A stretch of 64,000 nt of DNA from Actinacidiphila rubida (GTDB taxonomy: Bacteria; Actinomycetota; Actinomycetes; Streptomycetales; Streptomycetaceae): assembly GCF_900110255.1 (NCBI RefSeq), contig NZ_FODD01000013.1, positions 1 through 64,000 of the forward strand, given 5' to 3'. Numbering within the stretch: position 1 is the first letter of the stretch; each line of letters starts with the position of its first letter. The notes beneath the pieces were generated by a model. It saw nothing but the letters and a program-made list of their open reading frames with translations. It made no database searches and was not told where the DNA came from. The position numbers and the translations under genes are program-made. Below, piece by piece: positions 25,911 through 34,062 of this stretch.

Positions 25911-26780
25911 ATGGATCTTCGTCAGATGGAAGTCGTCGTCGCCGTCGCGGAGGAGGGCGGGTTCAGCGCGGCGGCACGGCGGCTGCACGTGGTGCAGTCC
26001 GCGGTGTCGGGCACGGTCCGCGCGCTGGAGCGGGAGTTGGGTGCCGCGCTGTTCCTGCGCACCACGCACCGGGTGACGCTCACACCGGCGGGCGAGGCCT
26101 TCGTGCCGGCCGCGCGGGCGACGCTGCGCAGCGCCCAGGAGGCCAGGGCCGCGGTGGACCTGGCTCAGGGCGAGCTGCACGGGCAGATCACCATCGGCGT
26201 GATGCAGGGCCTGTACGCAGGGCTCGCGGAGGCGCTGGCGGACTTCCACCGCGAGCATCCGGGGGTGGTGGTGCGGCTGCGGCAGGCCCCGGCGGGCGAG
26301 GTGCCGCAGGCCCTGCGGGACGGGACGGTCGATCTGGCGGTGGCCGCACTGGACGGTCCGCTGCCGCGCGGGTTGCAGACCCGGCTGTTCTCCCGGGAGG
26401 AGATGGTGGTGGTGACCGCGCCGCCGGCGGACGCCCTGGCGGCCGAGGGTCCGCTGACGCTCGCCGAAGTGGCCGCGATGCCGCTGGTGGACTTCACCCC
26501 CGGTTGGGCGGTCCGGCTGGCGGTGGACCGGGCGTTCCGTGCCGCGTCCTTGGAGCGGACCGTCACCTTCGAGGTGAACGACCTGCTGGCCGCGGCGGAC
26601 CTCGTCCGCCACGGCCTGGGGGTGTGTGTCCTGCCTCCGTCGCTCGCGGGCCACTTCCCCGAGCTGGCGGTGCGGCCGTTCGCCGCCCACGCCCCGTCGT
26701 GGACGATCAGGGTCGTCCATCCGCGCGGTGAACTGCCGCCCGCGGTGGCGGCGTTCGTGCGCCGCATAGGGCCGCGGTGA
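25911..26780 (+). CDS. LysR-family transcriptional regulator
   Basis: The 289-residue product starts at the ATG after GGGAGGCGGC. The N-terminal winged helix reads MDLRQMEVVVAVAEEGGFSA, ARRLHVVQSAVSGTVRALER and LGAALFLRTTHRVTLTPAG. The C-terminal type 2 periplasmic-binding-protein-like effector domain begins near residue 90 (GQITIGVMQGLYAGLAEAL). It is divergent from the MFS exporter, the classic arrangement for a LysR activator of a transporter. Confidence 0.9.
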   Translation: MDLRQMEVVVAVAEEGGFSAAARRLHVVQSAVSGTVRALERELGAALFLRTTHRVTLTPAGEAFVPAARATLRSAQEARAAVDLAQGELHGQITIGVMQGLYAGLAEALADFHREHPGVVVRLRQAPAGEVPQALRDGTVDLAVAALDGPLPRGLQTRLFSREEMVVVTAPPADALAAEGPLTLAEVAAMPLVDFTPGWAVRLAVDRAFRAASLERTVTFEVNDLLAAADLVRHGLGVCVLPPSLAGHFPELAVRPFAAHAPSWTIRVVHPRGELPPAVAAFVRRIGPR

Positions 26781-26864
26781 GCCGGGCCCGCGGCGACGCC
26801 GGGAAAGCCGCCGGGCCACGCCCGGGCGGGGGCGCGGCGCCGTCGTCGGGTCGGCCGGTGGCCG

Positions 26865-27128
26865 TCACACTCTGCGCCGGCCGGTCCACAGCGGTGTGAC
26901 GATGGCGATGAGCACGGCGGCGGCTCCGACCTGGAGCCCGTGCCGGGTCCAGTCGATGCCGCTGGTGTGGGCGACGCCGAACGCTCCCGCGAGGGCGTTG
27001 CCGACCAGGCCGCCGATGATGCCGACCACGATGGTCGCCCACAGGGGTATCGGCTGGCGTCCCGGCAGGACGAGCTTGGCGAGCAGGCCGATGATGAGAC
27101 CTGCGATGATCGCCCAGAGGATGGTCAT
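26865..27128 (-). CDS. GlsB/YeaQ/YmgE-family small membrane protein
   Basis: The 87-residue product starts after GGGAAGAGGGCCAC. Three hydrophobic segments contain the family glycine pattern: AIIAGLIIGLLAKLVLPGRQ, ATIVVGIIGGLVGNALAG and a third near residues 65-80. The GLIIGLLAK and GIIGGLVGN motifs define the transglycosylase-associated/GlsB family, linked to envelope stress. Length is normal. It stands alone. Confidence 0.85.
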   Translation of the reverse strand: MTILWAIIAGLIIGLLAKLVLPGRQPIPLWATIVVGIIGGLVGNALAGAFGVAHTSGIDWTRHGLQVGAAAVLIAIVTPLWTGRRRV

Positions 27129-27298
27129 GGTGGCCCTCTTCCCTTGTCGCGTCGGGCGGTTGATCCGGTCCGCCCGGCCGCCTCACCGGTCGGTTGCCCC
27201 GGCTCCCGCCCGTCATGTCCGCGGCCCGTACGGCAGTTCGGTCCCGGCACGGCGAACCAGCACGTCCACCGCGGCCGAGCGGCTCCGGGGCGGGGTGC

Positions 27299-27329
27299 TT
27301 GACCCTCACGTGGCGTCATGGCGCATGGT
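27299..27329 (+). promoter_or_regulatory. MerR-type promoter with long spacer before MerR-methyltransferase gene
   Basis: TTGACC (27299) is followed by CTCACGTGGCGTCATGGCG and then CATGGT (27324), giving a 19-base spacer typical of MerR-activated promoters. TTGACCCTCACG is a common half-site in TipA-like autoregulated promoters. The expected transcript start coincides with the GTG at 27337. Confidence 0.5.
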
Positions 27330-27336
27330 CGGTGGC

Positions 27337-28452
27337 GTGGAGGAACACCTGACCGTGGGACGCGTGGCCGAACTGGCGGGCGTGAGCGTCCGCACGCTGC
27401 ACCACTACGACGAGATCGGGCTCGTGCGGCCGTCCGCGCGGACCCCGGCCGGATACCGGGCCTACGCGGCGGACGACGTGGAACGGCTGCGGGAGGTGCT
27501 CGCCTACAAGCGGCTGGGTTTCGGACTGCGGGAGATCGCGGATCTGGTGGACGACCCGGCCACCGACGCGGTCGTGCGCCTGCACCGGCTGCGCGGCCTG
27601 CTGCTGGAACAGCGCGACCGCGCCGCCGCGACGGTGACGGCCATCGACCGGGAACTGGAGGCCCGTGCCATGGGGATCAGGACGACGCCGGAGGAGCAAC
27701 TGAAGATGTTCGGGGCGCAGTTGTACGAGTCCATCGGGTCCGCGTACCCGGCGACGCGGCGCACCGAGCCACGGATAGCCGCGCGGGTCTGGGACGCGCT
27801 GGGGGACGCGCGGACGGTGCTGAACGTGGGTGCCGGGACCGGTTCCTACGAACCGGCGGACCGTGAGGTCGTCGCGGTGGAGCCGTCCGCGGTGATGCGG
27901 GCGCAGCGTCCCGTGGGCGCGGCGCCGTGCGTGGCCGCGGCCGCGGAGCGCCTCCCGTTCGAGGACGGGGCCTTCGACGCGGCGATGGCGTTCAGCACCG
28001 TGCACCACTGGCAGGACCCGATCGCGGGGCTGCGCGAGATGCGGCGGGTGGCGCGGCGCGTGGTGGTGTTCACCCACGACGCCAGCGACGCCGGCTGGCG
28101 TCACCGGTTCTGGCTCACCCGGGACTACCTGCCGGAGGTGTCCGGCCTGGTCGCCGGCCGGCCCTCGGTGGATCAGCTGGCCCGCGCGATCGGGGCCCGC
28201 CTGGAACCGGTGCTCATCCCGTGGGACTGCGCCGACGGCTTCTTCGAGGCCTACTGGCGGCGCCCCGAGGCCTACCTGGAGGACCATGTGCGCCGCGCGG
28301 TGTCGGTGTGGACCAGGGTCGGGCCGGAGGCCGAGCGGCGGGCCGTGGACGCGCTCCGCGACGACCTGGCCTCGGGCCGCTGGGCCGGGCGCAACGGCGA
28401 TCTCGTCGACCTCGACGCGGCGGAACTGGGCCTCCGCCTGCTGGTGGCCTGA
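27337..28452 (+). CDS. MerR-family regulator fused to a SAM-dependent methyltransferase domain
   Basis: The 371-residue product has an N-terminal MerR winged helix (LTVGRVAELAGVSVRTLHHY, DEIGLVRPSARTPAGYR) and its coiled-coil (residues 75-115, LLLEQRDRAAATVTAIDREL). A short TPEEQLKMFG segment resembles the start of TipA effector domains. From about residue 150 comes a class I methyltransferase: VLNVGAGTGSYEP, VAVEPSAVM, AERLPFEDGAFDAAMAF and STVHHWQDP. No frameshift separates the halves. An ATG at 27325 is an alternative start. The fusion could sense or modify the compound it regulates; this is inference. Confidence 0.8.
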   Translation: MEEHLTVGRVAELAGVSVRTLHHYDEIGLVRPSARTPAGYRAYAADDVERLREVLAYKRLGFGLREIADLVDDPATDAVVRLHRLRGLLLEQRDRAAATVTAIDRELEARAMGIRTTPEEQLKMFGAQLYESIGSAYPATRRTEPRIAARVWDALGDARTVLNVGAGTGSYEPADREVVAVEPSAVMRAQRPVGAAPCVAAAAERLPFEDGAFDAAMAFSTVHHWQDPIAGLREMRRVARRVVVFTHDASDAGWRHRFWLTRDYLPEVSGLVAGRPSVDQLARAIGARLEPVLIPWDCADGFFEAYWRRPEAYLEDHVRRAVSVWTRVGPEAERRAVDALRDDLASGRWAGRNGDLVDLDAAELGLRLLVA

Positions 28453-28512
28453 CCGGACCTGCACGTGACCGGACCTGCACGAAACGCGCAGGTGAGAGGC
28501 ATCTCTGCGGAG

Positions 28513-28527
28513 TGGAAATGAAAACCA
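28513..28527. promoter_or_regulatory. Candidate Zur (zinc uptake regulator) box
   Basis: TGGAAATGAAAACCA lies 23 bases before rpmG. It resembles actinobacterial Zur sites (TGaaAATcATTTTCA), though the right arm is weak. Zinc-free L33 and L31 paralogues are classic Zur targets, which supports the site by context. Confidence 0.45.
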
Positions 28528-28549
28528 CCCCCATCGTGTTGAGGAGGAC

Positions 28550-28714
28550 ATGGCACGCAACGACCTCCGCCCGATGATCACCCTCAAGTCCACCGCAGGC
28601 ACCGGTTACACCTACGCGACCCGCAAGAGCCGCCGAAATGACCCGGATCGTCTTACCCTGCGTAAGTACGACCCCCGCGCGGGTCGGCACGTAGAGTTTC
28701 GAGAGGAGCGCTGA
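28550..28714 (+). CDS. rpmG: 50S ribosomal protein L33, zinc-independent (C-) form
   Basis: The 54-residue product reads [20 protein letters not shown], then [19 protein letters not shown] and HVEFREER. It lacks the four cysteines of the zinc-binding form. The ATG follows a strong site (TTGAGGAGGAC). It is the first gene of a two-gene unit with rpmE2, five bases apart, and is expected to replace the zinc-containing paralogue when zinc is scarce. A possible Zur site lies just upstream. Confidence 0.93.
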   Translation: MARNDLRPMITLKSTAGTGYTYATRKSRRNDPDRLTLRKYDPRAGRHVEFREER

Positions 28715-28719
28715 ACGTA

Positions 28720-28971
28720 ATGAAGCCCGGTATCCATCCCGAGTACCACCCGGTCGTCTTCCGGGACAGGGCGGGCGACCTCGCCTTCCTCACCCGGTCG
28801 ACCGCGACCAGCGACCGGACCATCGAGTGGGAGGACGGCAACACCTACCCGGTGATCGACGTCGAGATCTCCTCCGCGAGTCACCCGTTCTACACCGGCA
28901 ACCAGCGGGTCCTGGACACCGCGGGCCGCGTGGAGCGCTTCCAGCGCCGGTACGGCGGCAAGAAGGACTGA
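28720..28971 (+). CDS. rpmE2: 50S ribosomal protein L31 type B, zinc-independent
   Basis: The 83-residue product begins [20 protein letters not shown] and contains [16 protein letters not shown] and [10 protein letters not shown], the type B L31 pattern. The CxxC motif of zinc-binding L31 is absent. AGAGGAGCG inside the end of rpmG acts as its ribosome site, so the two are coupled. A very strong hairpin terminator follows. Confidence 0.95.
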   Translation: MKPGIHPEYHPVVFRDRAGDLAFLTRSTATSDRTIEWEDGNTYPVIDVEISSASHPFYTGNQRVLDTAGRVERFQRRYGGKKD

Positions 28972-29014
28972 CGCCGGCCGCGGTCCGGCCGGACCGCGAC
29001 GGGCCCACCCTCGT

Positions 29015-29059
29015 GCGAACGGGGTGGGGCGAGCGACATGCCCGCCCCACCCCGTTCGC
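29015..29059. terminator. Strong bidirectional terminator after rpmE2
   Basis: GCGAACGGGGTGGGGCG and CGCCCCACCCCGTTCGC form a perfect 17-bp stem with an 11-base loop, between rpmE2 and the convergent flavin-oxidase-like gene. Confidence 0.92.
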
Positions 29060-29073
29060 GTGCGCCGACCGTC

Positions 29074-29631
29074 TCAGAACGTCCAGCGCGTGTGGGAGTA
29101 GACACCGCCGTCGCGGCCGAAGCCGTACGCGGTCTCCGGCGCGAGCGCGAACACCGCCACCTGACCCGCGCGGATCGCGTCCCCCATGCCGTGGAACGTG
29201 CCCTCGGCCGAGGTCATGTGCGCCCCGTACTTCGCCTCGTACGCGCCGATCATCGCCTCCAGCTCCTTCGGGTCGGCGACCCGCCGGGCGGTGCCCTCCA
29301 GGATCAGGTCCATCCCCTCGGTCAGCGAGTTGCCTCCCGTGGTCAGCGCGCAGTGCCCGTCGTGGGCGAGGTTGCGCGCCTTCTGCTCGGTCTCGCCGGT
29401 CGAGAAGTACAGCGCTCCGGCGTGCCACGCGGCGATCAGCGGGGTGACGTGCAGGCGCCCGTCGGGCCGCACCGTGGACAGCCAGAAGATCTCGGCGGCC
29501 TCCATCCGCCGCTGGGCCTCGTCCCAGTCGGTCGCGGTGACCTCGCCGGCTCCCGGGCGCGGATTGAGCGCGGAGCTGTAGCGGGCGTCGAGTTCGGCGT
29601 GGGGCCGCTGAGCGGATCCCTGTGTCGGCAT
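29074..29631 (-). CDS. Pyridoxamine 5'-phosphate oxidase-like (PPOX) flavin/F420-binding protein
   Basis: The 185-residue product starts after AGGAAGGAGACCCC. It shows the split-barrel pattern: EIFWLSTVRPDGRLHVTPLI, ALYFSTGETEQKARNLAHDG, HCALTTGGNSL and DLILEGTARRVADPKEL. The TVRPDGRPHVTP-type strand and the EQKARNL phosphate-binding segment are typical of FMN- or F420-dependent enzymes in actinomycetes. The substrate is unknown. It ends at the shared terminator with rpmE2. Confidence 0.85.
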   Translation of the reverse strand: MPTQGSAQRPHAELDARYSSALNPRPGAGEVTATDWDEAQRRMEAAEIFWLSTVRPDGRLHVTPLIAAWHAGALYFSTGETEQKARNLAHDGHCALTTGGNSLTEGMDLILEGTARRVADPKELEAMIGAYEAKYGAHMTSAEGTFHGMGDAIRAGQVAVFALAPETAYGFGRDGGVYSHTRWTF

Positions 29632-29812
29632 GGGGTCTCCTTCCTCTTGGGTCTAACGACCCTCCGCGCGCCGGGAAATCATCGGCGCGGCATCCGGGGC
29701 GTCGGGCGGGGCGGCGATTCGTGCGGCACCCGTGGTGATCGATAAGGTGCCTGGTCACGACCGATCCCCAGGTGGGGGCAGCCGGCCCCGGCCGACGGCT
29801 CAGGAGGAACGA

Positions 29813-31309
29813 GTGGCACAGATCATCGCCGAGGTCTCGCGGACGTTCAACGAGTACCTGCTCCTGCCGAACCGGACGCGCACCGACTGCTCGCCCGCGA
29901 CCGTCGACCTGCGCACGCCCCTGGTGCGGCACCCCGTCGGCGAGGCGCCGGCCATCACGCTGCAGTCCCCCTTCACGTCGGCGATCATGCAGGCCGTCAG
30001 CACGCCCGAACTGGCCATCGCGCTGGCGCGCAACGGCGGACTCAGCTTCCTGCACCACAACCAGCCGGTCCAGGACCAGGCTTCCGCGGTCCGCCAGGTG
30101 AAGAACTTCAAGGCCGGGTTCGTCACGAGCGACACCAACGTGCGTCCCGACGACACGTTCCGTCTGCTGGCCGAGACCATGCGCCGCACCGGTCACAGCA
30201 CCGCCGCGGTCACCGACGACGGAACCGCCACCGGCCGGCTGCTGGGCCTGGTGACCTCGCGGGACTTCCACCCGCAGCGCCACGACCTGGACGGACCGGT
30301 CAGCGCGCGGATGGTCCCCGTCGCCGGCCTGCCCCACGCCGGCGCCGACGTGACGCTCTCGGAGGCCAACGCGCGCCTGTGGGACGAGCGGCTGGACTGC
30401 CTTCCGGTGCTGGACGCCGAAGGGCGCCTGCAGTACCTGGTGTTCCGCTCCGACTACGCAGACAACAAGCGTTTCCCGCACCAGCTCGTGGACCCGGCCA
30501 AGCGCCTGCGCGTGGGTGCGGGAGTCAACACCCACGACTACCGGGAGCGGGTCCCCGCTCTGGTGGAGGCGGGTGCGGACGTGCTGTGCTTCGACTCGTC
30601 CGACGGCTACAGCGACTGGCAGGCGCAGGCGCTCCGTTGGGTGAAGGAGCACTACCCGTCGGTCCCGGTGGGCGGGGGCAACGTGGTGGACGGCGAGGCC
30701 TTCGCCTTCCTCGCCGAGGCGGGGGCGGACTTCGTCAAGGTCGGGGTCGGCGGCGGCTCCATCTGCATCACGCGGGACCAGAAGGGCATCGGCCGCGGCC
30801 AGGCCAGTGCCGTGCTGGACGTCGCCGCGGCCCGGGACGCCTGGTGCGAGCGCACCGGTGAGTACGTGCCGGTCTGCTCCGACGGCGGGCTGGTGCACGA
30901 CTACCACGTGGCCCTGGCGCTGGCGATGGGCGCCGACTTCGTCATGATGGGCCGTTACTTCGCCCGCTTCGACCAGGCGGCCGGCGCGAAGCTGCCGACC
31001 CGCGACGGGTTCGTCAAGGAGTACTGGGGCGAGGGGTCGAACCGGGCCCGCAACTGGCAGCGCTACGGCCAGGGGGGCCAGGGGCTGCTCTTCGAGGAGG
31101 GCGTGGACGGCTACGTCCCCTACGCGGGCGACCTCGACGAGGGGCTGGCCCTGACCGTCGCCAAACTGAGGACCACGATGGTGTCCTGCGGGTCCACCAC
31201 CCTGCCCGAGTTCCAGGCCACGGCCCGGCTGACCCTCGTCTCCGACCAGAGCTTCCAGGAGAGCCATGCCAACGTGACGGTCCGGGACGCCCCGGCGACG
31301 GTCTCCTGA
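29813..31309 (+). CDS. guaB1: GuaB1-type IMP dehydrogenase-related protein (probable GMP reductase)
   Basis: The 498-residue product starts at GTG after AGGAGGAACGA. The barrel begins LLLPNRTRTDCSPATVDL, and two CBS domains lie at about residues 95-215 (LLGLVTSRDFHPQRHD). The catalytic loop is GGGSICITRDQKGIGRGQ with C318 as nucleophile, followed by DFVMMGRYFARFDQA. This length and loop match actinobacterial GuaB1, which in mycobacteria works as a GMP reductase (GMP to IMP), rather than true GuaB2 IMP dehydrogenase. A TAAGGT box at 29743 may be its -10 element. Confidence 0.88.
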   Translation: MAQIIAEVSRTFNEYLLLPNRTRTDCSPATVDLRTPLVRHPVGEAPAITLQSPFTSAIMQAVSTPELAIALARNGGLSFLHHNQPVQDQASAVRQVKNFKAGFVTSDTNVRPDDTFRLLAETMRRTGHSTAAVTDDGTATGRLLGLVTSRDFHPQRHDLDGPVSARMVPVAGLPHAGADVTLSEANARLWDERLDCLPVLDAEGRLQYLVFRSDYADNKRFPHQLVDPAKRLRVGAGVNTHDYRERVPALVEAGADVLCFDSSDGYSDWQAQALRWVKEHYPSVPVGGGNVVDGEAFAFLAEAGADFVKVGVGGGSICITRDQKGIGRGQASAVLDVAAARDAWCERTGEYVPVCSDGGLVHDYHVALALAMGADFVMMGRYFARFDQAAGAKLPTRDGFVKEYWGEGSNRARNWQRYGQGGQGLLFEEGVDGYVPYAGDLDEGLALTVAKLRTTMVSCGSTTLPEFQATARLTLVSDQSFQESHANVTVRDAPATVS

Positions 31310-31379
31310 CGGCACGCCCTGTCAGTGGGCGGCCCTAGCATCGCGACCATCGGGTTGCCGGCGTGCGAGGGGGATGGCC

Positions 31380-32093
31380 GTGAGTTTCGATCTCGGGGTG
31401 TGGTCGGAGGAGGTGCGGCCCTCGTGTGCCGCCGCACGGGAGACGTACCTGCGCCTCTGCGCGGCGGACGCGACGGCCGTGCGCCCGTCGGCGCACGTGG
31501 CGGCGTTCCGCACGGCCCTGGAGACCGCCGCCTCCGAGCCCGTCCCGGTCGCGCCGCCGGAGGGGGATGCGGCCGGGGCCGGTCCGGCTTCGCCGGGAGA
31601 CCGGCCGCAGGTGTCCGGCGACGCCGGCCACGTGCTGGTGTCCATGCCCTGGCCGGGCGCCGCCGACCTGGCGCCACGGGTCGTCGCACTCGCCGCCCGG
31701 CACGGCCTGGTGTGCTTCGACCCGCAGAAGGACGTCGTCCACGTTCCCCCGGCGCTGCGGGCGCCGCACGCTCTGGAGTTGCGGTCGTGTGGCGGGCCGA
31801 CGGTGGCGGATCCCGATCCGGAGACCGTCGAGCGGGCGATACGCGGCCTGTCCGCGGGCAGTTGGTTCGTGATCCTCGAGGACGTGCCCGGGCGGTATCT
31901 CCAGGTGGGCGTCGGCGCCGACGCGGGCAGGAGCGAGGGTGGCTACGCGGCCGAGTTCCGCGACGGCTCGCCCGAGTCCCATGTGCGGTGCGTGCTCCGC
32001 GACCGCGCGCAGGTCGTGTCCCTGTTCGCGCGCTTCCGCCAGGACCCGGCTGTCCGGCCGGACGGGGTGGCGTGGAGGCCGCTGTGGGGGTGA
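31380..32093 (+). CDS. Hypothetical protein, immunity-protein-like C-terminal region
   Basis: The 237-residue product begins SFDLGVWSEEVRPSCAAARE. The GTG at 31380 is preferred to the ATG at 31374 because GAGGGGG directly abuts that ATG. The N-terminal half looks alpha/beta (LVSMPWPGAADLAPRVVALA, VCFDPQKDVVHVPPAL). The C-terminal part (residues ~155-235: WFVILEDVPGRYLQVGVGA, YAAEFRDGSPESHVRCVLRD) resembles small immunity-type folds that bind partner proteins. No toxin gene adjoins it, so this is only a resemblance. Coding bias is strong. Confidence 0.6.
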   Translation: MSFDLGVWSEEVRPSCAAARETYLRLCAADATAVRPSAHVAAFRTALETAASEPVPVAPPEGDAAGAGPASPGDRPQVSGDAGHVLVSMPWPGAADLAPRVVALAARHGLVCFDPQKDVVHVPPALRAPHALELRSCGGPTVADPDPETVERAIRGLSAGSWFVILEDVPGRYLQVGVGADAGRSEGGYAAEFRDGSPESHVRCVLRDRAQVVSLFARFRQDPAVRPDGVAWRPLWG

Positions 32094-32235
32094 GTGCGCG
32101 TCCCGCTGCTGCCGGGCACGTGGCACGTCGGCGGTGGGGACGGCCCGAAGGCCGGGTGCCGGCGAGCGCTCGCTGATCGCGGCCGGGACCCTCGTGCGGG
32201 CTGGATGCCCGCTCGGCGCGGCCGGACCCCTGGAC

Positions 32236-32270
32236 AGATAGTCTGCGCGGAGATAGTCTGCGCGTAGACC
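32236..32270. promoter_or_regulatory. Duplicated AGATAGTCTGCGCG element, likely MarR operator/promoter
   Basis: AGATAGTCTGCGCG occurs twice (32236 and 32251, 15 bases apart). The second copy continues into TAGACC, so GTCTGCGCGTAGAC forms an imperfect dyad. It lies 34-68 bases before the SRPBCC start, and the downstream gene encodes a MarR repressor, so autoregulation is likely. Confidence 0.55.
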
Positions 32271-32303
32271 AAATCGAAGGCGTTTCCCGCATGGAGGCCC
32301 GTG

Positions 32304-32720
32304 ATGTGGACGTACGAGCACAGCGTCGAGACCACTGCCGCGCCCGAGGCCATCTGGCGCCTGTGGGCCGACGTCGAGAACTGGTGGACGTGGAACGCCG
32401 ACATCGTCGCCATCAGGATCGACGGTCCCTTCCGTGAGGGCGCCGAGATCGTGATGACCCCGGCGGGCGAGGACCCGGTCCGCCTGGTGGTCGCCGACGT
32501 CGTGGCCGGCGAACGGTTCGTGGACGAGGCCCGGTTCGAGGGCCTGGTGCTGCGCACCACCCACCGCGTCGACGCGGGGACGGGCCTGGCCACCCGCGTG
32601 ACGTACCGGATGGAGATCACCGGAGCCGGCGCCGGGGAACTCGGCCCGCGGATCGGCCCGGCGGTCACCGGAGACTGGCCGGAGACCATGGCCGCCCTGG
32701 TGAAGCTGGCCGCCGCCTGA
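32304..32720 (+). CDS. SRPBCC (START/Bet v1-like) domain protein
   Basis: The 138-residue product starts at the ATG following GGAGGCCCGTG (the GTG three bases earlier is too close). MWTYEHSVETTAAPEAIWRL, WADVENWWTWNADIVAI and EIVMTPAGEDPVRLVV show the polyketide cyclase/dehydrase fold with its hydrophobic ligand cavity. Its stop overlaps the MarR start (TGATG), so both are co-translated. It may bind the ligand sensed by the MarR protein. Confidence 0.85.
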   Translation: MWTYEHSVETTAAPEAIWRLWADVENWWTWNADIVAIRIDGPFREGAEIVMTPAGEDPVRLVVADVVAGERFVDEARFEGLVLRTTHRVDAGTGLATRVTYRMEITGAGAGELGPRIGPAVTGDWPETMAALVKLAAA

Positions 32721-33148
32721 TGGCCCTCCCCCCTGGCGAGAGCCCCGGCTTCCTGCTGTGGCACGCCACCCTGCGCTGGCAGCGGGACATCGCGGCCGCC
32801 CTCGGCCCGCTGGACCTCACCCACGTCCAGTTCGTCCTGCTCGCCTGCGCCTGGTGGCTCAACACCCGCGGCGAGCATCCCCACCAGCAGGCCCTGGCGC
32901 GCCAGGCGGGCACGGACGTCAAGATGACCTCGCAGGTGCTGCGCGCCCTTGAGGCCAAGGGCCTGGTCGAACGCGAGGTCGACCCGCTCGACACCCGCGC
33001 CAAGCGGCTGCGCGTCACGAAGTCCGGGGCGGAGCTGGCCCCGCGGGCGATCGCCGCCGTCGAGGACGTCGACGCCCGCTTCTTCCGGCCGGTGGCGCAC
33101 GCCGACGTCGTGGCGCTACTCGGGCGACTCGCCGACCCGGACGCCTGA
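32720..33148 (+). CDS. MarR-family transcriptional regulator
   Basis: The 142-residue product contains the MarR winged helix: LDLTHVQFVLLACAWWLN, HQQALARQAGTDVKMTSQVL, ALEAKGLVEREVDPLDTRAK and RLRVTKSGAELA. The D-TRAK wing and helix order are standard. It overlaps the SRPBCC gene by one base. The duplicated element at 32236-32270 upstream of the pair is the likely operator. Confidence 0.9.
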   Translation: MALPPGESPGFLLWHATLRWQRDIAAALGPLDLTHVQFVLLACAWWLNTRGEHPHQQALARQAGTDVKMTSQVLRALEAKGLVEREVDPLDTRAKRLRVTKSGAELAPRAIAAVEDVDARFFRPVAHADVVALLGRLADPDA

Positions 33149-33315
33149 GCGCCGGACGGGAGGGCCGAACAGGGCGGGCCGGCGCGTCCGGCACGGCGTG
33201 CGCGGGGCCGCGCGGGACGGCGTCGCGGGACGTCGCGTCGCGGGCAACGGCCGTGGCGGGCGCGGCGCGTGGCTCCGTACGCCGAGAACCGGTGGACCTC
33301 CGGCCCGCGCGCTCA

Positions 33316-33321
33316 TAGGCT
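33316..33321 (+). promoter_or_regulatory. Candidate -10 box for leaderless DinB-like gene
   Basis: TAGGCT ends 6 bases before the ATG at 33328; no Shine-Dalgarno is present. Confidence 0.5.
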
Positions 33322-33327
33322 CGGCGG

Positions 33328-33996
33328 ATGGCCAATCATGATCACGTGAACCCGTCGCACTCCCCCGGCCCGGTGACCGCCGACGACCTCGCCGAGGGGG
33401 TCGGGCTGGTCGTCGACCTGCTGCGCACACCCGCCGCGCTCGCGGCGGACTGGGACCGTCCGGCCGGTACGCTGACGTGGACCTGCTGGGAGACCGCCGA
33501 GCACCTGGCGGACGACCTCTTCTCGTACGGAGCCCAACTGGGGCCGCAGTCACCGCCGTCGGCAGCCGACGTGCCCCTCGTCTGGCTCCAGAGCGCGCCC
33601 GGCAAGCCGGCGAACGTGATCTTCGCCGACCGCAAGGCCGGGCCGCAGGGCCTGGTGCAGGTCGTGGAGGCGTGCGGCGCCCTGCATGTGGCCATGGTGC
33701 GCACGGCCTCACCGGAGGCGCGCGCCTTCCACGTCTTCGGCACAACCGACCCGGCGGGCTCCGCGGCGATGGGTCTGGTCGAACTCTTCGCACACGCCCA
33801 CGACCTGGCCTCGGGCCTCGGGCTCGACTGGACGGCACCGGCACCGGTCTGCGCCCGCGTCCTGCACCGCCTCTTCCCCGAGGCGCCGGACGGCACGGCC
33901 CCCTGGCCGACGCTGCTGTGGGCGACGGGCCGGGGCGACCTTCCCGGGCGCGAGCCCGCCACCGACTGGCGCTGGCACAGCGCACCGCGCCCCTAG
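33328..33996 (+). CDS. DinB/maleylpyruvate isomerase-like (mycothiol-dependent) protein
   Basis: The 222-residue product resembles the four-helix DinB/MDMPI fold: ADDLAEGVGLVVDLLRTPAA, LTWTCWETAEHLADDLFSYG, AMGLVELFAHAHDLASGLGL and APVCARVLHRLFPEAP. The histidines in AEHLADD and the AHAHD segment fit the metal site of this superfamily, which includes mycothiol-dependent transferases and isomerases. The TWTCWETAEHL motif is typical of actinobacterial members. The gene is monocistronic, leaderless by inspection, and ends at a shared terminator. Confidence 0.75.
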   Translation: MANHDHVNPSHSPGPVTADDLAEGVGLVVDLLRTPAALAADWDRPAGTLTWTCWETAEHLADDLFSYGAQLGPQSPPSAADVPLVWLQSAPGKPANVIFADRKAGPQGLVQVVEACGALHVAMVRTASPEARAFHVFGTTDPAGSAAMGLVELFAHAHDLASGLGLDWTAPAPVCARVLHRLFPEAPDGTAPWPTLLWATGRGDLPGREPATDWRWHSAPRP

Positions 33997-34003
33997 GCGG
34001 CCT

Positions 34004-34058
34004 GTCGTGTGGATCACCGCTCCTGCGTCCACGGAGATCCAACGGAGATCCACACGAC
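34004..34058. terminator. Bidirectional terminator between DinB-like and whiB-like genes
   Basis: GTCGTGTGGATC (34004-34015) and GATCCACACGAC (34047-34058) are perfect arms. The stem extends with GGCC pairs outside, and the loop holds a direct repeat of ACGGAGATCCA. Confidence 0.85.
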
Positions 34059-34062
34059 GGCC

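Noticed and set aside
28790..31315. Minus-strand open frame of about 840 codons
   Set aside because: It crosses rpmE2, the terminator hairpin, the PPOX gene and guaB1, all of which have strong independent support.
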